64,000 bases of DNA from Pontiella desulfatans (GCF_900890425.1 NZ_CAAHFG010000001.1:1488001-1552000), one strand, 5' to 3'; positions 1 to 9,552 are shown, counted from the stretch's first letter. Translations and numbers: made by a program. The notes: a model not told the origin generated them from the letters alone.

Positions 1-529
1 TGATCGTGCATGTTCCGTTTACCTTCGGGCCGCCATCGGAAAAAATGAGCCATTTTTCACCGACCTTTTCGAAATCTCCGAAGGTTCCGAGAAGCCACCA
101 AAGGCTACATTCTTTTTCTGAATCAAAAAAGGCTCCCGGTGCCCATTGAATGGTTTGGAATTCTGAGTTTTCACTGTTGGTTTTTTGAAAACGACTGATG
201 TTGGCCGTACTGCCGGCCGTTTGGTAAGTGTGGATCCCGCCAACAGTTGCGTTCGTGTAATATGTCCAGTTGAAGAGGATGCCTCCTCCGCCTTCGAGTC
301 CGAAGTGCAGGATATCGCCATCACTCACATTAGTGATCGCTCCACCCGCTCCACCCGTGGAGTCCGTGTTCCAAATGAGGTTCGTAAAGTTAACCTCGAT
401 GGGGGAGTTGTTGGTGTTGACGTCAAAACCGGCGGATGCGCCATTGAGGTCAAGATATAAATCGGCTGCGTGCGAGGCAGCGGCTGCGCAGAACAGGGCA
501 GCGATGGTGGTTACTGTGCTTCTTTTCAT
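1..529 (-). CDS. Secreted protein of unknown function (3' end outside window)
   Basis: An open frame runs without a stop from an ATG at 529 to the window edge, giving at least 176 residues. The N-terminus (MKRSTVTTIAALFCAAAASHA) is a clear signal peptide. The next ~110 residues are rich in Gly, Asn and Thr with short beta-strand patterns, as in bacterial surface proteins of the autotransporter-strand or PEP-CTERM type, but I recognise no family. Toward the window edge the composition becomes more charged and Trp/Phe-rich, so the distal part may be a different domain. A GAGGA-type ribosome site precedes the ATG. A promoter with a LacI-type operator in its spacer lies ~110 bases upstream (641-669). 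The rest of the gene is needed to name it. Confidence 0.6.
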   Translation of the reverse strand, partial: MKRSTVTTIAALFCAAAASHAADLYLDLNGASAGFDVNTNNSPIEVNFTNLIWNTDSTGGAGGAITNVSDGDILHFGLEGGGGILFNWTYYTNATVGGIHTYQTAGSTANISRFQKTNSENSEFQTIQWAPGAFFDSEKECSLWWLLGTFGDFEKVGEKWLIFSDGGPKVNGTCTI

Positions 530-640
530 TTCCTCTTCTCCTGTTAGTTGGCTAGTCCTTGTTGAAACCGTTGTGCATGTTTCCTTCGATACGCATCTAA
601 AGAGGCCTGTTGACGCGCCTGTTTCTCATGCATGAACCAA

Positions 641-669
641 TTTATAAATGAAACCGCTTACATGGGCAA
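641..669 (-). promoter_or_regulatory. Sigma70-like promoter with LacI-type operator in the spacer
   Basis: On the minus strand: -35 TTGCCC (664-669), 17-base spacer ATGTAAGCGGTTTCATT, -10 TATAAA (641-646). The spacer holds a LacI-family operator with central CG. The same layout recurs upstream of several genes in this window. It should drive the partial secreted protein starting at 529. Confidence 0.6.
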
Positions 670-725
670 GCCGGTTTTTTTTGTTTTTTTTTGTCCTGAT
701 TTTTGAAAAGCGCTCGTGGGCGGGC

Positions 726-3700
726 TCACTCCTTTTGGACGATAATGCGTCCGAAGCGGTTCGATGCCTCCGAAGTGGTGATATGATCGGATACAGAAAC
801 CCGTTCAAACCCGGTGTCAACGGGCGTGGTGGTTTCAGAGGAAACCGCATCGGTCCAGTTGGTGGTCAGGCAGTCGGTAAACTGCGCTTTGTAGGTGAGG
901 TCGTCGGCCTGTATGCGGCGGATATATTCCACCACGAGTCTGTTTTCACTCCCGGAAAATTCCCAATGGGGCAGCCCGTTGTTTCCAGAGGCTGGAAGAG
1001 TATAGCGCTCAGAAAGGTGCGGGTTAATGTTGAAGGCGTAGTCCAGCGTGTATCCAGCATCGGTGGATAAGCCGTGAACGGATGCCCAGTCTGCAAAGTT
1101 GGTAATCACAGAGGAGGGGGCGTTGCCGCTGATGCTGAATTCAGCCACAAAGTTTCTGGCGCGGTTTCCGTTCGATCCGTCTTCTGTGCTGATCATGGTG
1201 AAGGCCGACAGGCCGTCGATGCCGGGATCCTGCGTGAGCGACTGGGTGGAGGACACATCAGTCAACGTTGTGAATCCACTGTCCGGACTGGTTATCGTGT
1301 AGGTTCTGGCCGCGTTGTTTCCTTTGGTGGAAATAAAACCGATCTCCGAGATGGAATAATTGGTGGCACCGGAGCCGAGGGTGACGGATACCGAGGTGAT
1401 ATCCATGGTCAGGGTATACCCGGGATCAAGCCGGTAGCCGGCACTCAGTCGATCCACTGAACCTCCTGTGGCATTCACTGAAAACCCGATTTCAACCTGA
1501 TCATCGGTTCCGCCGGTTCCATCAATGTCGAGGCCGTTGATGGTGATGGCCGGTGCGGAAATGGTTCCGCCCTGAGTGGTTGATGCGGTGGTGCTGTTGC
1601 CGTTCAGTGTGGATGCGAGATCTTCCGCTGCACCAAAGGTGACGGACAGGGTATGTGTTTGTGAGGTGGGTGGAGCAGATATGGCCAGGGAAACGGTTGC
1701 GGTGGAAGCGCCGGCATTGTTTACGGCGGAATACGTGAAGGAGTCATGCCCTGTGTATCCATTCGTGGCAGCATAAACAAATGATCCATCCGCATTCAGT
1801 TCAAGAATGCCGTGGCTGACGTCTGATACCAGCGATGCGCTCAGGGTGCCGCCGCTTCCTGGGACATCGTTATCAAGGATTCCGGGGCTTGGAACCGTGA
1901 TCGCCTTCGGGGCGGTTTCACTATAGCTGTCTGGATTCGCTGTTGGCGGAAGAGTCAGCTCAATCTCCCGCATGGCTTCGCGCGTTTCAATGGAGAGATT
2001 GCTGATGGAGAAGGCTTGTCCGGAGTCGGTCGATTCGCTACGGAAGCGGAACTCGAGGTCGGCGGGGAAGGTGAACTCGGTGTCGTGCATATCGATGACG
2101 TCCGAATAGGTTTTGTTGGTGAGCAGGACATAGCTGAAATCATAGTCTTCCAGCAGTGTCCATGCGGATCCGTCGAACCATTCGAGCAGCAGCTTGTCGG
2201 AGTCGGTGAAGTTCTGAGTTTCGAATTCGAAGGTAACGCGCACGGTTCCGGCGTTGGTTGCATTGAATGTGGTGCTGGTGGGGGCGGGGGTCCAGTCCTG
2301 CCACGCGGTCAGGCGGGTGTGGTCCATGTAGATGCTGCCGCCGGTGCCGTTCAGGTCGGCCTGAATTCCGAACTGTATTGCATCGGGTGAGCCAATCGAG
2401 GTCAGGTCGAATGTCAGGTTTTTCTCGCCGGCACTACTGATGGTCTGGAATGTGTTCCAGCCGGAGCCGTCGTTGTATTGGATTTTCAGGGTTGCACCGC
2501 CGGAGAAGGCGCCGCCATCGATGAAGATGGATTCGAGCTTGAGCAGGTCGAGTACACTCGTATCAAGCGCGTTGCTGACGATCAGTCGGGAAACGTCGGC
2601 TGCGCTTCCGTTGAATTCGATGCAGTTGTCGCCGGACTCGTTATCGCCGTTGGAGGTGTTGAGGTTGATGCCCGTGGTTTCCGGCGTCCAGATATCCCAT
2701 TCACCGGCAGGTTCAAAGAGGGTGTGGCCGATTAGCTTCCAGTCGTCGTGCGGGTTGTAGAATACGTCGCGCACATAGTTCGGATCGTTGGCCTGCGCAT
2801 TCTGGAAGGCCGCCTGATCGTCCACGAGCTGGGCGTTGGCGGCGGGGTCGGTGCGGTTGGTAAAGGCGTTGATGACGAGGTCGTCGCCACTGACAATCAT
2901 TTCCTGCAGCATCAAATCCTGTAGGTCGGCCAGATCGGCGGCATAGGCAGGGGAGCTGAAGAGGTTGGTCAGACAGTGCGGGTCGTTGGTGATATCGTAC
3001 AGCTCTTCCACGGTACGGTATTCGAAAAAGTCTGCATAGGCCACGGCGGCTGCGTTCGTTGCGGAGCGGAGTGCGCGCCAGCTATGCATGCCGGTGGCCA
3101 CGCTGCCGACTGTATCCGATCCGTTCGACCAGGGGTTGTAGATGTAGAGCAGTTCCGTTGTTTGGATTGCGCGCATCTTGTTGCGGTCGTTTTGTTGCTT
3201 ATACACATAGTCGCGCCATTCTGGATTGATTTCGCCTTTCACGATAGGGGCGAACGAGCGTCCATCCACACCGACAGGAATCGGCTGGCCGATCATTTCG
3301 CAGAAGGTGGGGAGCAGGTCGAACGAGGCAATCATTTCTGTGTTGTTGACGGTATTGGAGCTGGTGACGCCTGGCCATTTTACAAAGAGCGGCGAACGGG
3401 AACTGTGGTCGTAGAGCTGGGTTTTTCCGCCCGGCAGCTGTACGCCGTGGTCGGAAACCACCACGATGATTGTGTTGGAGGTCTGGCCGGCGTCATCAAT
3501 GGCCTGCATCATTTTACCAATGGAATCGTCCGCGCGTTTTACCGTGTTGTAGTAAGCGGCAACCTCAACCATCATACTGTTGGTCTGGGTTACAGGATCA
3601 TCCTTTGAGGGCAGTGTTCGCTCATTCTCACTCATCGGTGGGAACCAGGCCGGGTAGGGGACATCATGTTCCGTATAGATGGTGCTTGGATGGTTGTCGG

Positions 3701-4283
3701 TTTCTGTGATCGTAACGCCATCCTTGTGATCCCAGCCATACCATCCGGTGTGCGGGTCGAAAATGTTGAGGTTGAAATAGAGCGGTTTTCCCTGTGAGCT
3801 TGCGGCAGCAAAGGCGTCGGTCAGTTTATCGTACACGTTCTGCGGATCGCGGGTGGAGCCGTAGCCGTCGTATTCCACATCAAAGCCGGAGTAGGGATCG
3901 AACGGCGACATATGGCTGTTTTTTCCCATCAGGCCGGTGTGGTATCCCGCCGCGCGGAACACATCCGGCAGGGCAGGTTGGGTGAGGTGGTTTCCCGCAC
4001 CTTCTTTGCCCAGCGAAAAGACCCGGTTGTGCTGCTGATATTGACCCGAGCTCATGATGTTACGCGATGGGGTGCAATTCCCTGATTGCACATGGCAATG
4101 CTCAAACCGCAGGCCTTCCTGCGCCAACGCATCGAGATTTGGGGAAATGTTGGTGATCGTGCACCCATGGATGCCCAGGCTTTCGCGGCTGAGATCGTCG
4201 ATCGTTACAAAAACAAAGTTGGTTTGTGCAAACAGATTGGCCGCAAGTGCCGCTGTTCCAATGGTTGGAAGAAACCTTTTCAT
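726..4283 (-). CDS. Multidomain secreted sulfatase (S1 family)
   Basis: A 1185-residue exported sulfatase. Signal peptide 1-20; catalytic alkaline-phosphatase-fold domain about 21-500 with paired metal-binding Asp29/Asp30 and the formylglycine motif Cys70-Thr-Pro-Ser-Arg74, so a sulfatase-maturating enzyme (not in this window) would have to convert Cys70. Two beta-sandwich carbohydrate-binding-like regions follow (~520-770), then a cadherin-like repeat (~780-870, NPDSY...DNDVPGSG), a module also found at the start of the acetylesterases at 7340 and 13726 (~885-1065), and a C-terminal tail ending SNRFGRIIVQ, shared with other large proteins here. Ordinary S1 sulfatases have 450-550 residues, so more than half of this protein is accessory. 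The substrate cannot be read from sequence. A regulated promoter lies ~85 bases upstream. Confidence 0.9.
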   Translation of the reverse strand: MKRFLPTIGTAALAANLFAQTNFVFVTIDDLSRESLGIHGCTITNISPNLDALAQEGLRFEHCHVQSGNCTPSRNIMSSGQYQQHNRVFSLGKEGAGNHLTQPALPDVFRAAGYHTGLMGKNSHMSPFDPYSGFDVEYDGYGSTRDPQNVYDKLTDAFAAASSQGKPLYFNLNIFDPHTGWYGWDHKDGVTITETDNHPSTIYTEHDVPYPAWFPPMSENERTLPSKDDPVTQTNSMMVEVAAYYNTVKRADDSIGKMMQAIDDAGQTSNTIIVVVSDHGVQLPGGKTQLYDHSSRSPLFVKWPGVTSSNTVNNTEMIASFDLLPTFCEMIGQPIPVGVDGRSFAPIVKGEINPEWRDYVYKQQNDRNKMRAIQTTELLYIYNPWSNGSDTVGSVATGMHSWRALRSATNAAAVAYADFFEYRTVEELYDITNDPHCLTNLFSSPAYAADLADLQDLMLQEMIVSGDDLVINAFTNRTDPAANAQLVDDQAAFQNAQANDPNYVRDVFYNPHDDWKLIGHTLFEPAGEWDIWTPETTGINLNTSNGDNESGDNCIEFNGSAADVSRLIVSNALDTSVLDLLKLESIFIDGGAFSGGATLKIQYNDGSGWNTFQTISSAGEKNLTFDLTSIGSPDAIQFGIQADLNGTGGSIYMDHTRLTAWQDWTPAPTSTTFNATNAGTVRVTFEFETQNFTDSDKLLLEWFDGSAWTLLEDYDFSYVLLTNKTYSDVIDMHDTEFTFPADLEFRFRSESTDSGQAFSISNLSIETREAMREIELTLPPTANPDSYSETAPKAITVPSPGILDNDVPGSGGTLSASLVSDVSHGILELNADGSFVYAATNGYTGHDSFTYSAVNNAGASTATVSLAISAPPTSQTHTLSVTFGAAEDLASTLNGNSTTASTTQGGTISAPAITINGLDIDGTGGTDDQVEIGFSVNATGGSVDRLSAGYRLDPGYTLTMDITSVSVTLGSGATNYSISEIGFISTKGNNAARTYTITSPDSGFTTLTDVSSTQSLTQDPGIDGLSAFTMISTEDGSNGNRARNFVAEFSISGNAPSSVITNFADWASVHGLSTDAGYTLDYAFNINPHLSERYTLPASGNNGLPHWEFSGSENRLVVEYIRRIQADDLTYKAQFTDCLTTNWTDAVSSETTTPVDTGFERVSVSDHITTSEASNRFGRIIVQKE

Positions 4284-4369
4284 AATATTTACCGTGGGTG
4301 GTTAGTCTCTCTTTTATCCGGAACGTTCAGTTTCCGGTCATTGGAAACCTTTTCCTTAGGATCGGAACA

Positions 4370-4398
4370 GATATAAATGTAACCGCATACATTGACAA
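4370..4398 (-). promoter_or_regulatory. Sigma70-like promoter with LacI-type operator in the spacer
   Basis: Minus strand: -35 TTGTCA (4393-4398), 17-base spacer ATGTATGCGGTTACATT, -10 TATATC (4370-4375), ~85 bases before the sulfatase start at 4283. The 17-base spacer is identical to that of the promoter at 44954-44982, which precedes another sulfatase. Confidence 0.7.
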
Positions 4399-4419
4399 GC
4401 CATGAATCCACGGTATTCC

Positions 4420-4515
4420 CTCCGCTTCGCTCCGTGAACACTACGAAGGCGCACTTCGGGATACCTGGGATTGTGGGGTAAAAGACCTTTGTAGTGGCCT
4501 CGGAGCGAAGCGGAG
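4420..4515. repeat. 96-base near-perfect hairpin element
   Basis: Outer arms CTCCGCTTCGCTCCG (4420-4434) and CGGAGCGAAGCGGAG (4501-4515) are exact complements. Inner arms 4439-4449 and 4486-4496 pair over 11 bases with one G-T wobble. It lies between the end of the esterase gene at 4568 and the promoter at 4370, so it could terminate the upstream minus-strand operon, although no T-tract follows. It resembles a palindromic intergenic element or a tiny MITE. Confidence 0.6.
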
Positions 4516-4567
4516 AGGCGACCGTGCGGAACCCCGATCCGTATTTAAGGTGGGTTCGCGATGAAGC

Positions 4568-6439
4568 CTATCTTTGAAAAACCGGAATAATCTGCTTTGG
4601 GGCGGTTGTTCGCATTTTGCCCATGCCCTTGTTGTGGGCGGTGATGACGATGATGAGGTCTTCTTCGGGGATCATCAGGATGAATTGTCCGCCCGCACCG
4701 CGACCGGAATTAACACCGTAGGATTTTTCATCCACTTCCACATCTTCGCTCCACCAGAAAAACCCGTAGTTGGAAAAGCTGCTTTTCCTCAACGGAGAGG
4801 TGGCAAGTGTCACGAATTCAGCGGGGATCAACTGTTTGCCGTTCCAGGTGCCTTGATTCATCGCGAGCTGCCCCCATTTGAGCATGTCGCGCGAGCGCAT
4901 GCTGGAGCCGGCGGCCGATTTCGGCAGACCACTTACGTCTTCCTGCCAAACATAGCTGGTGATACCCATCTTGCCGAGCAGCTCGGTTTTGATGAAGTTT
5001 TCGGCGGAACCCGGTACTACCGTTTCTAAAACCTGCATCGTCATGGAAGGGTCGGAGCCCTGGTATTTAAATTCGCGAGGGGGGGCGGGAATCGGGGTGG
5101 TCAGTTCGAGATAGGCCTGGATCTGTTTTTGGCCGCGCAACTGTTCCGGTTGTTTCATCAGTTCCCGGGCTTTGGCTTTATCGACCCGGATGCCCGAGCG
5201 CATATTCATCGCTTCGGCGAGGGTGATCGTCTCCGCCCCTTTGGCGAGCTTGCTGCGATCCAGCTCTTTGAGGAAATCCACGACCGGTTTGTCGAGATCG
5301 GCCATGGAAAGATGGCCCAGCTGGATGGCGCGGCCGATGGCCATGGCGGTGTAGGACTTGGTGATCGACATCTGGTAGTGCGGATAGTTGGCGCGCCCTC
5401 GGCGGTAGTAGGATTCAAACACCAGTTTCCCATCCTTGGAAATCAGCAGGCTATCGATTTCTCCATGGACGCCGTTGAAGATTTCCCTGGCGAAGGTGCG
5501 AACAGCCTTTTCCTGCGACGCAGAGAGGGTGCCCACGGCAATGCCATCCCGCCGATCTTTCGGAGCGGCATTAATGAAGGCGTGCTTCAGGTCGGGAAGA
5601 TGCTGTTCGGCGGCGTATGAAATATCCGCTGCATTCAGGTCGGTCACTTCCGGCGCGGTGCCGTCGTTAGCAGGTACCATAGCGGATAGAAGTTTGATCG
5701 ACTCCTCCGCAAAGCGGGTGCCCAGAATTCTGTATCCCTCGGCCGACATGTGCAGGTCATCGACTCGCTGCGAAACCTTTTTTGTTTTCCAATGGGGCGG
5801 GGAGTCGCCGGTGTTGAGGTCGTCGGTGCTGAAGATGGTGCAGTTGGGCATGCTGTTAGCGACATTCTTCAGCGCCGTTCGTACTTCTTCCCATTCCGGG
5901 TATAGCGGCTCTTTGTTATTCGCGCCGAAGTCGCTCAGGTTGCCAATCACAAAGACGATGGGCGTATCGGGAAAATCATGTTCCAACTGTTGGAACAGTT
6001 TGCGCAGGCTCTTTTCATAAACGGCGGAATGGCGCTCGCGGGCATCGCGCTCGCCCTGCATCCAGCAGAAGGCAATCGCTTTCGGTTTATCGCCTTTTGT
6101 TGCCGTCGCAATCTTTTCCATCATGCTGTCATACATGACCCCGTTTTCTTCCGGCTTTGGCGGCTTGGTGTTCGGGATGTTTGGATCGACCTTCCAGCCC
6201 GGCGCGGCCTCCCAATCGTGTACCCACATACGGATCGGGCGGCCGCCGATGGCTTCCTTAACGATCAGCACATTCTTTTTCCCGTATTCCTTCTGAACGC
6301 ACGGAATAAAGGTCTGCCGTTCGTTCATCCCCTGCATGTTCGACTGCCCGGAAAGGATGAAGAGAACTTTGCCGTCGTCTTGGGCAAAGACTATGGTCGA
6401 CATTGTGATTAATGTTGCGAGTAGGGATTTATATTTCAT
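4568..6439 (-). CDS. Fusion of SGNH/SASA-type esterase and beta-lactamase-family serine hydrolase
   Basis: 623 residues. Signal peptide 1-19 (ends VFAQ). Residues ~23-255 are an SGNH acyl-esterase of the sialate O-acetylesterase kind: SGQSNMQGM holds nucleophile Ser33, and a DLHMSAEGY block gives the Asp/His pair. Residues ~320-615 form a class C beta-lactamase/esterase domain with SITK (Ser at about 357) and a Tyr in SNYGFFWW. The fusion couples two different serine hydrolases in one exported protein; it may remove two kinds of acyl substituent from a glycan. This is inferred, since family VIII esterases and penicillin-binding proteins share the second fold. It lies 87 bases downstream of the esterase at 6527 in the same direction. 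Confidence 0.85.
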   Translation of the reverse strand: MKYKSLLATLITMSTIVFAQDDGKVLFILSGQSNMQGMNERQTFIPCVQKEYGKKNVLIVKEAIGGRPIRMWVHDWEAAPGWKVDPNIPNTKPPKPEENGVMYDSMMEKIATATKGDKPKAIAFCWMQGERDARERHSAVYEKSLRKLFQQLEHDFPDTPIVFVIGNLSDFGANNKEPLYPEWEEVRTALKNVANSMPNCTIFSTDDLNTGDSPPHWKTKKVSQRVDDLHMSAEGYRILGTRFAEESIKLLSAMVPANDGTAPEVTDLNAADISYAAEQHLPDLKHAFINAAPKDRRDGIAVGTLSASQEKAVRTFAREIFNGVHGEIDSLLISKDGKLVFESYYRRGRANYPHYQMSITKSYTAMAIGRAIQLGHLSMADLDKPVVDFLKELDRSKLAKGAETITLAEAMNMRSGIRVDKAKARELMKQPEQLRGQKQIQAYLELTTPIPAPPREFKYQGSDPSMTMQVLETVVPGSAENFIKTELLGKMGITSYVWQEDVSGLPKSAAGSSMRSRDMLKWGQLAMNQGTWNGKQLIPAEFVTLATSPLRKSSFSNYGFFWWSEDVEVDEKSYGVNSGRGAGGQFILMIPEEDLIIVITAHNKGMGKMRTTAPKQIIPVFQR

Positions 6440-6459
6440 TCGTATTCTCGGTTTGGAAT

Positions 6460-6508
6460 GGAGCGGGGGCTTTCTTGCCCCCGACGGGGACAGGAATGTC
6501 CCCGCTCC
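6460..6508. repeat. Compound double-hairpin intergenic element
   Basis: GGAGCG (6460-6465) and CGCTCC (6503-6508) can close a structure holding two hairpins: CGGGGGC/GCCCCCG (6464-6470 / 6477-6483) and CGGGGAC/GTCCCCG (6485-6491 / 6498-6504). It fills the gap between two co-directional esterase genes. The same plan (GGAG, hairpin, hairpin, CTCC) occurs at 48071-48143. Confidence 0.55.
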
Positions 6509-6526
6509 TATGGATGGGAAAGGGCA

Positions 6527-7285
6527 CTACTTCCGTTTCTGTTTAAACAGCCACGTCATAAAAACAGTTTCTTTATCACAGCGGTCGCTGCTCAGCTGGG
6601 TGGTTCCTGATTCTTGGCCGGGAATGAATCGATCCGATACGCCATGGTTCCCGCCCGCCCAAACGGTCAGCTTCATGTTGCCGCCCAGCTTTTTCATCTC
6701 ATCAAAAACCTTCTGCTGTTTCTCGAAGGGGCAGACCTTGTCTTGGTCGCCGTGGAACGCCCAGATCGGGACGTCCTTGATCTTGGTGGCATCGATGAAG
6801 GGTTCAGTCTTTTTCAGTCCGCTACCGGCCGAAGGGGCGGCGGCCGCGAAATAGTCGGGGTCGAGCTGGATAAAGATGTAGGTGCCATGCCCGCCCATGG
6901 AATGGCCGAGAATGTAGATCCGCTTCATGTCGACCGACGGCAGCCCGCCGATAATCTTCTTAATGGCCGCAAGATCATCCGTATCCCAGAGGTCGGCGGC
7001 CTGAGGAGCAACGACATAACAGGGGAAGGTTAAACGCCGCGCTTTTTCGGCCAGCTGCTGGTTCCAGTTTTTCAGCTGCTTATTGTTATTGGTTCCCTTG
7101 CCGCCCGCACCATGCAGGGAGAGGATCACGGGATACGTTTCCGATGCATCGAAGTTGATCGGCTTCATCACCCGGCAGGGAATATCCGTTTTTTCAAGCG
7201 GTTCATAGAGCGGCCGCCAGTCCTTCGCCGCGCCGTGGGCAATGGTGGCACTCAGCATGCCAAGCAATAGAATCTGTTTTGTCAT
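6527..7285 (-). CDS. Secreted alpha/beta-hydrolase (carboxylesterase / dienelactone hydrolase-like)
   Basis: 252 residues with a signal peptide (to about residue 19). The alpha/beta-hydrolase elbow GHSMGG puts the nucleophile Ser near residue 129; FHGDQDKV supplies the Asp and GGNHGVSD the His. The LHGAGG stretch forms the oxyanion hole. This fits the predicted peptidase/PHB-depolymerase-like esterases common in polysaccharide loci, where they likely remove acyl groups or cleave ester-linked phenolics; the substrate is unknown. It shares family with the protein at 38965-39702. It sits in the same direction between two SGNH esterases, 54 bases after the upstream gene. Confidence 0.8.
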   Translation of the reverse strand: MTKQILLLGMLSATIAHGAAKDWRPLYEPLEKTDIPCRVMKPINFDASETYPVILSLHGAGGKGTNNNKQLKNWNQQLAEKARRLTFPCYVVAPQAADLWDTDDLAAIKKIIGGLPSVDMKRIYILGHSMGGHGTYIFIQLDPDYFAAAAPSAGSGLKKTEPFIDATKIKDVPIWAFHGDQDKVCPFEKQQKVFDEMKKLGGNMKLTVWAGGNHGVSDRFIPGQESGTTQLSSDRCDKETVFMTWLFKQKRK

Positions 7286-7305
7286 CGTAGATACTCCGGT
7301 TTGAG

Positions 7306-7339
7306 AGCTTCGTGTTCTTCGTGTCTTTGTGGTTGTAAA
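7306..7339. repeat. Short intergenic repeat, CACGAAG type (copy 1)
   Basis: Read on the minus strand this gives AACCACAAAGACACGAAG followed by AACACGAAGCT. A similar string lies at 57796-57830. Such motifs occur between genes in many environmental bacteria; function unknown. Confidence 0.45.
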
Positions 7340-9544
7340 TTACTGCATCATCGCGGGCCGTTCCCAGTCGGTTTCGGTTTTCTTTTCCGGCTTTGCGGGT
7401 TTCTTAACGGTTACGATTTCGGCGTCGGGATCAAACAGCGGCCAGTCGTCGGTGCGGAAGGGGGAGACGGGCATGCCGACTTTGTTGTAGAGCAGGTTGC
7501 GCTGCGAGGGGTTCATCGCCCAGGCATAACGCACGGCGACCGGTTTCCGAACCTTGGAAGATGAAACCACAACCGTATTCCCTTCGATCTTTGCTTCCGC
7601 CCAGTGCCAGACCTGATCCGCTCCGGCGATGGCGAAGGTGTCTAGTTTTCCCGGTTTCGCGGCCATAAGTCCGGATCCGACGGAATCGAATTCGAGGATA
7701 ATTTTGCGACCATCAACGGTCTTCCGTTTGAAAAGGGGGCTGGTTGCAAAATCTTTGCCATAGGTTTGTTTCAGAGCCACGGCGGCATGGCGCAGGCCGA
7801 TCGGCTTCTTGTTCTTCGGGTGCAGGGCGGTGGCGTCGCCGGTGTCGATCGAAACCGCCATTCCCGTGTTTGGAACTTTTCGGGCGACTTCCATCATCGA
7901 TTCGCGATTGACCGCCCACGGCGCGGAGAGACCTTCAACCGGATCGGTCTGCGGCGGCGTCCAGCTCGGGAGCTGGGTGAACTGGAAGGGGAAGTCGGCA
8001 GCAATGTTTCCGCCGGACTGTTCGTGCCACGTGGTGCGGTAATAGGAGATCAACTGCGCGAGCTGGTTGCGGTAGTGGAAGGCCTGGGGAACATCCTTGG
8101 AGTTGCGCTCGCCCTGATACCAGATCATACCGCGGATGCCATAGGGAATCATCGGATTGATCATGGCGTTGAACATATGTGCGGGATACTGGTGGCCGAG
8201 GGTGGCGGGTTTGGTGATGATCGGCGGCGCCAGCGGCTTGACGCTGTTCTTCATGGTTTCGCCCACGTCGATTTTCGCGTTGTATTCAGCCAGAAGTTTT
8301 TTAAATTCAGCCAGCGCCTTTTGCTCGGTCGTGCCGGATCCGACCTGCCGCTCGGCGGAGGCATCGAGCAGCGCTTTATGTGCCTGCGCGCGTGGATCGT
8401 CTTTCTGGAGTTCCCAAGGCATCCAGCCTTCGATGGGGGTTCCGGCGAAGGCCTGCTGGATGATGCCGACGGGGATGCCGAGTTCCTGGTGGAGCTTTTT
8501 GGCGAACCAATAGGAGACGGCAGAGGTTTCAGCCGCGGAATCCGGATTGCACGGTTTCCATTGGCTGAGCCGGTCGCGCTGAACTGCCAGCGGTTCATGC
8601 CAATGTTCCCGCGCCGATTTGAAGATGCGCAGGTTAGGCAGGTTTACATCGGGATCCTGCTCCGTTTCAAAGCAGTTGCCCATCGCCCAGCCCATATTGG
8701 ACTGCCCGGCGCAGAGCCACACTTCGCCGATGGCGACGTTCTTGATTTTAATCGTGTCCTTCGCTCCGCGGATTGTCAGCGAATGTCCGGTTCCGTATTT
8801 GGGTGTTTCGAGGAGCAGCTTCCAGCGGCCATTGGAACCGGCTTTGGCAGATGCCTCCGCGCCCCAGCTGGCTTTGACAGTGATCGCCTCTCCGGGTTTC
8901 GCCCAGCCCCAGAAGGTGTTTTTGGTCTGTTGCTGAAGGATCATGTGGTCGCAGAAAAGACGCGGCAGTTTGAGCGATTCGGTTTTTACGACGGGGGGCG
9001 CGGCGGCGGGTTTGGGTTTGGCGGGCGCAGCCGGTTTGGGAGTGGCTTTTTGCACGACAGGGGCAGCGGAGCCTGTGACCGCGAGATCGAATTCAGCCAC
9101 AATGTTTCGGATGCGGTTGTTTCCCTTCGTCGTGCTCTTCAGCGTGATGCTTTTCCCCTGGTTGTCGGTTGTGAACTTCCCCGCTTGGTTGTTGCCGGCG
9201 ACCGATATAAAACGCCCGCTAACTGATTCGGTTTTTCCGTCGGCATAACTTACGACCGCCGATTCAATCCTGAAGGTCAGTGCATAGCCTTCATCCAAAC
9301 GGTAGCCCATTCCCATTCGGGCAGGTTTTCCTCCGGTTGCCGCGACGCTGAATTGCACATCCAGCGAGCATCCGTTTTCCAAGCCCTGGACATGTATGCG
9401 CGGTTTAGCAATATCCTTGTTTTGAGTCGGTGTGCCGGCACTGGATGCGAGATCTTTTTCCGCACCGAACGTGATGCGCAGGTTTTCGGCCTGGGTACTG
9501 ATGGCAATCAGGGCGGCAGCAACTACAGAGGTTGTTTTAGTCAT
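7340..9544 (-). CDS. Sialate O-acetylesterase with N-terminal TFG module
   Basis: 734 residues. Signal peptide 1-19; then a ~145-residue beta-rich module starting LRITFGAEKDLAS, homologous by eye to modules in the proteins at 726 and 13726; a Pro/Ala/Lys linker (~165-190); then a sialate O-acetylesterase (SASA) domain to the end. The catalytic core shows CAGQSNMGW (nucleophile Ser, ~284) and DATALHPKNK (Asp/His). The beta domain before GQSN carries the LQQQ...WGWAKPGE pattern usual in this family. It would deacetylate sialic acid or, as for many environmental members, acetylated plant or algal glycans. It lacks the C-terminal tail of its relatives here. The upstream gap holds a relic of such a tail. 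Confidence 0.88.
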   Translation of the reverse strand: MTKTTSVVAAALIAISTQAENLRITFGAEKDLASSAGTPTQNKDIAKPRIHVQGLENGCSLDVQFSVAATGGKPARMGMGYRLDEGYALTFRIESAVVSYADGKTESVSGRFISVAGNNQAGKFTTDNQGKSITLKSTTKGNNRIRNIVAEFDLAVTGSAAPVVQKATPKPAAPAKPKPAAAPPVVKTESLKLPRLFCDHMILQQQTKNTFWGWAKPGEAITVKASWGAEASAKAGSNGRWKLLLETPKYGTGHSLTIRGAKDTIKIKNVAIGEVWLCAGQSNMGWAMGNCFETEQDPDVNLPNLRIFKSAREHWHEPLAVQRDRLSQWKPCNPDSAAETSAVSYWFAKKLHQELGIPVGIIQQAFAGTPIEGWMPWELQKDDPRAQAHKALLDASAERQVGSGTTEQKALAEFKKLLAEYNAKIDVGETMKNSVKPLAPPIITKPATLGHQYPAHMFNAMINPMIPYGIRGMIWYQGERNSKDVPQAFHYRNQLAQLISYYRTTWHEQSGGNIAADFPFQFTQLPSWTPPQTDPVEGLSAPWAVNRESMMEVARKVPNTGMAVSIDTGDATALHPKNKKPIGLRHAAVALKQTYGKDFATSPLFKRKTVDGRKIILEFDSVGSGLMAAKPGKLDTFAIAGADQVWHWAEAKIEGNTVVVSSSKVRKPVAVRYAWAMNPSQRNLLYNKVGMPVSPFRTDDWPLFDPDAEIVTVKKPAKPEKKTETDWERPAMMQ

Positions 9545-9552
9545 TGTTATTC

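Noticed and set aside
8822-8843. TTCCA...TGGAA with wider gap at ~8822 and hexamer gap at ~44369
   Set aside because: Spacers are 8 and 6 bases instead of 5; not counted in the palindrome family.
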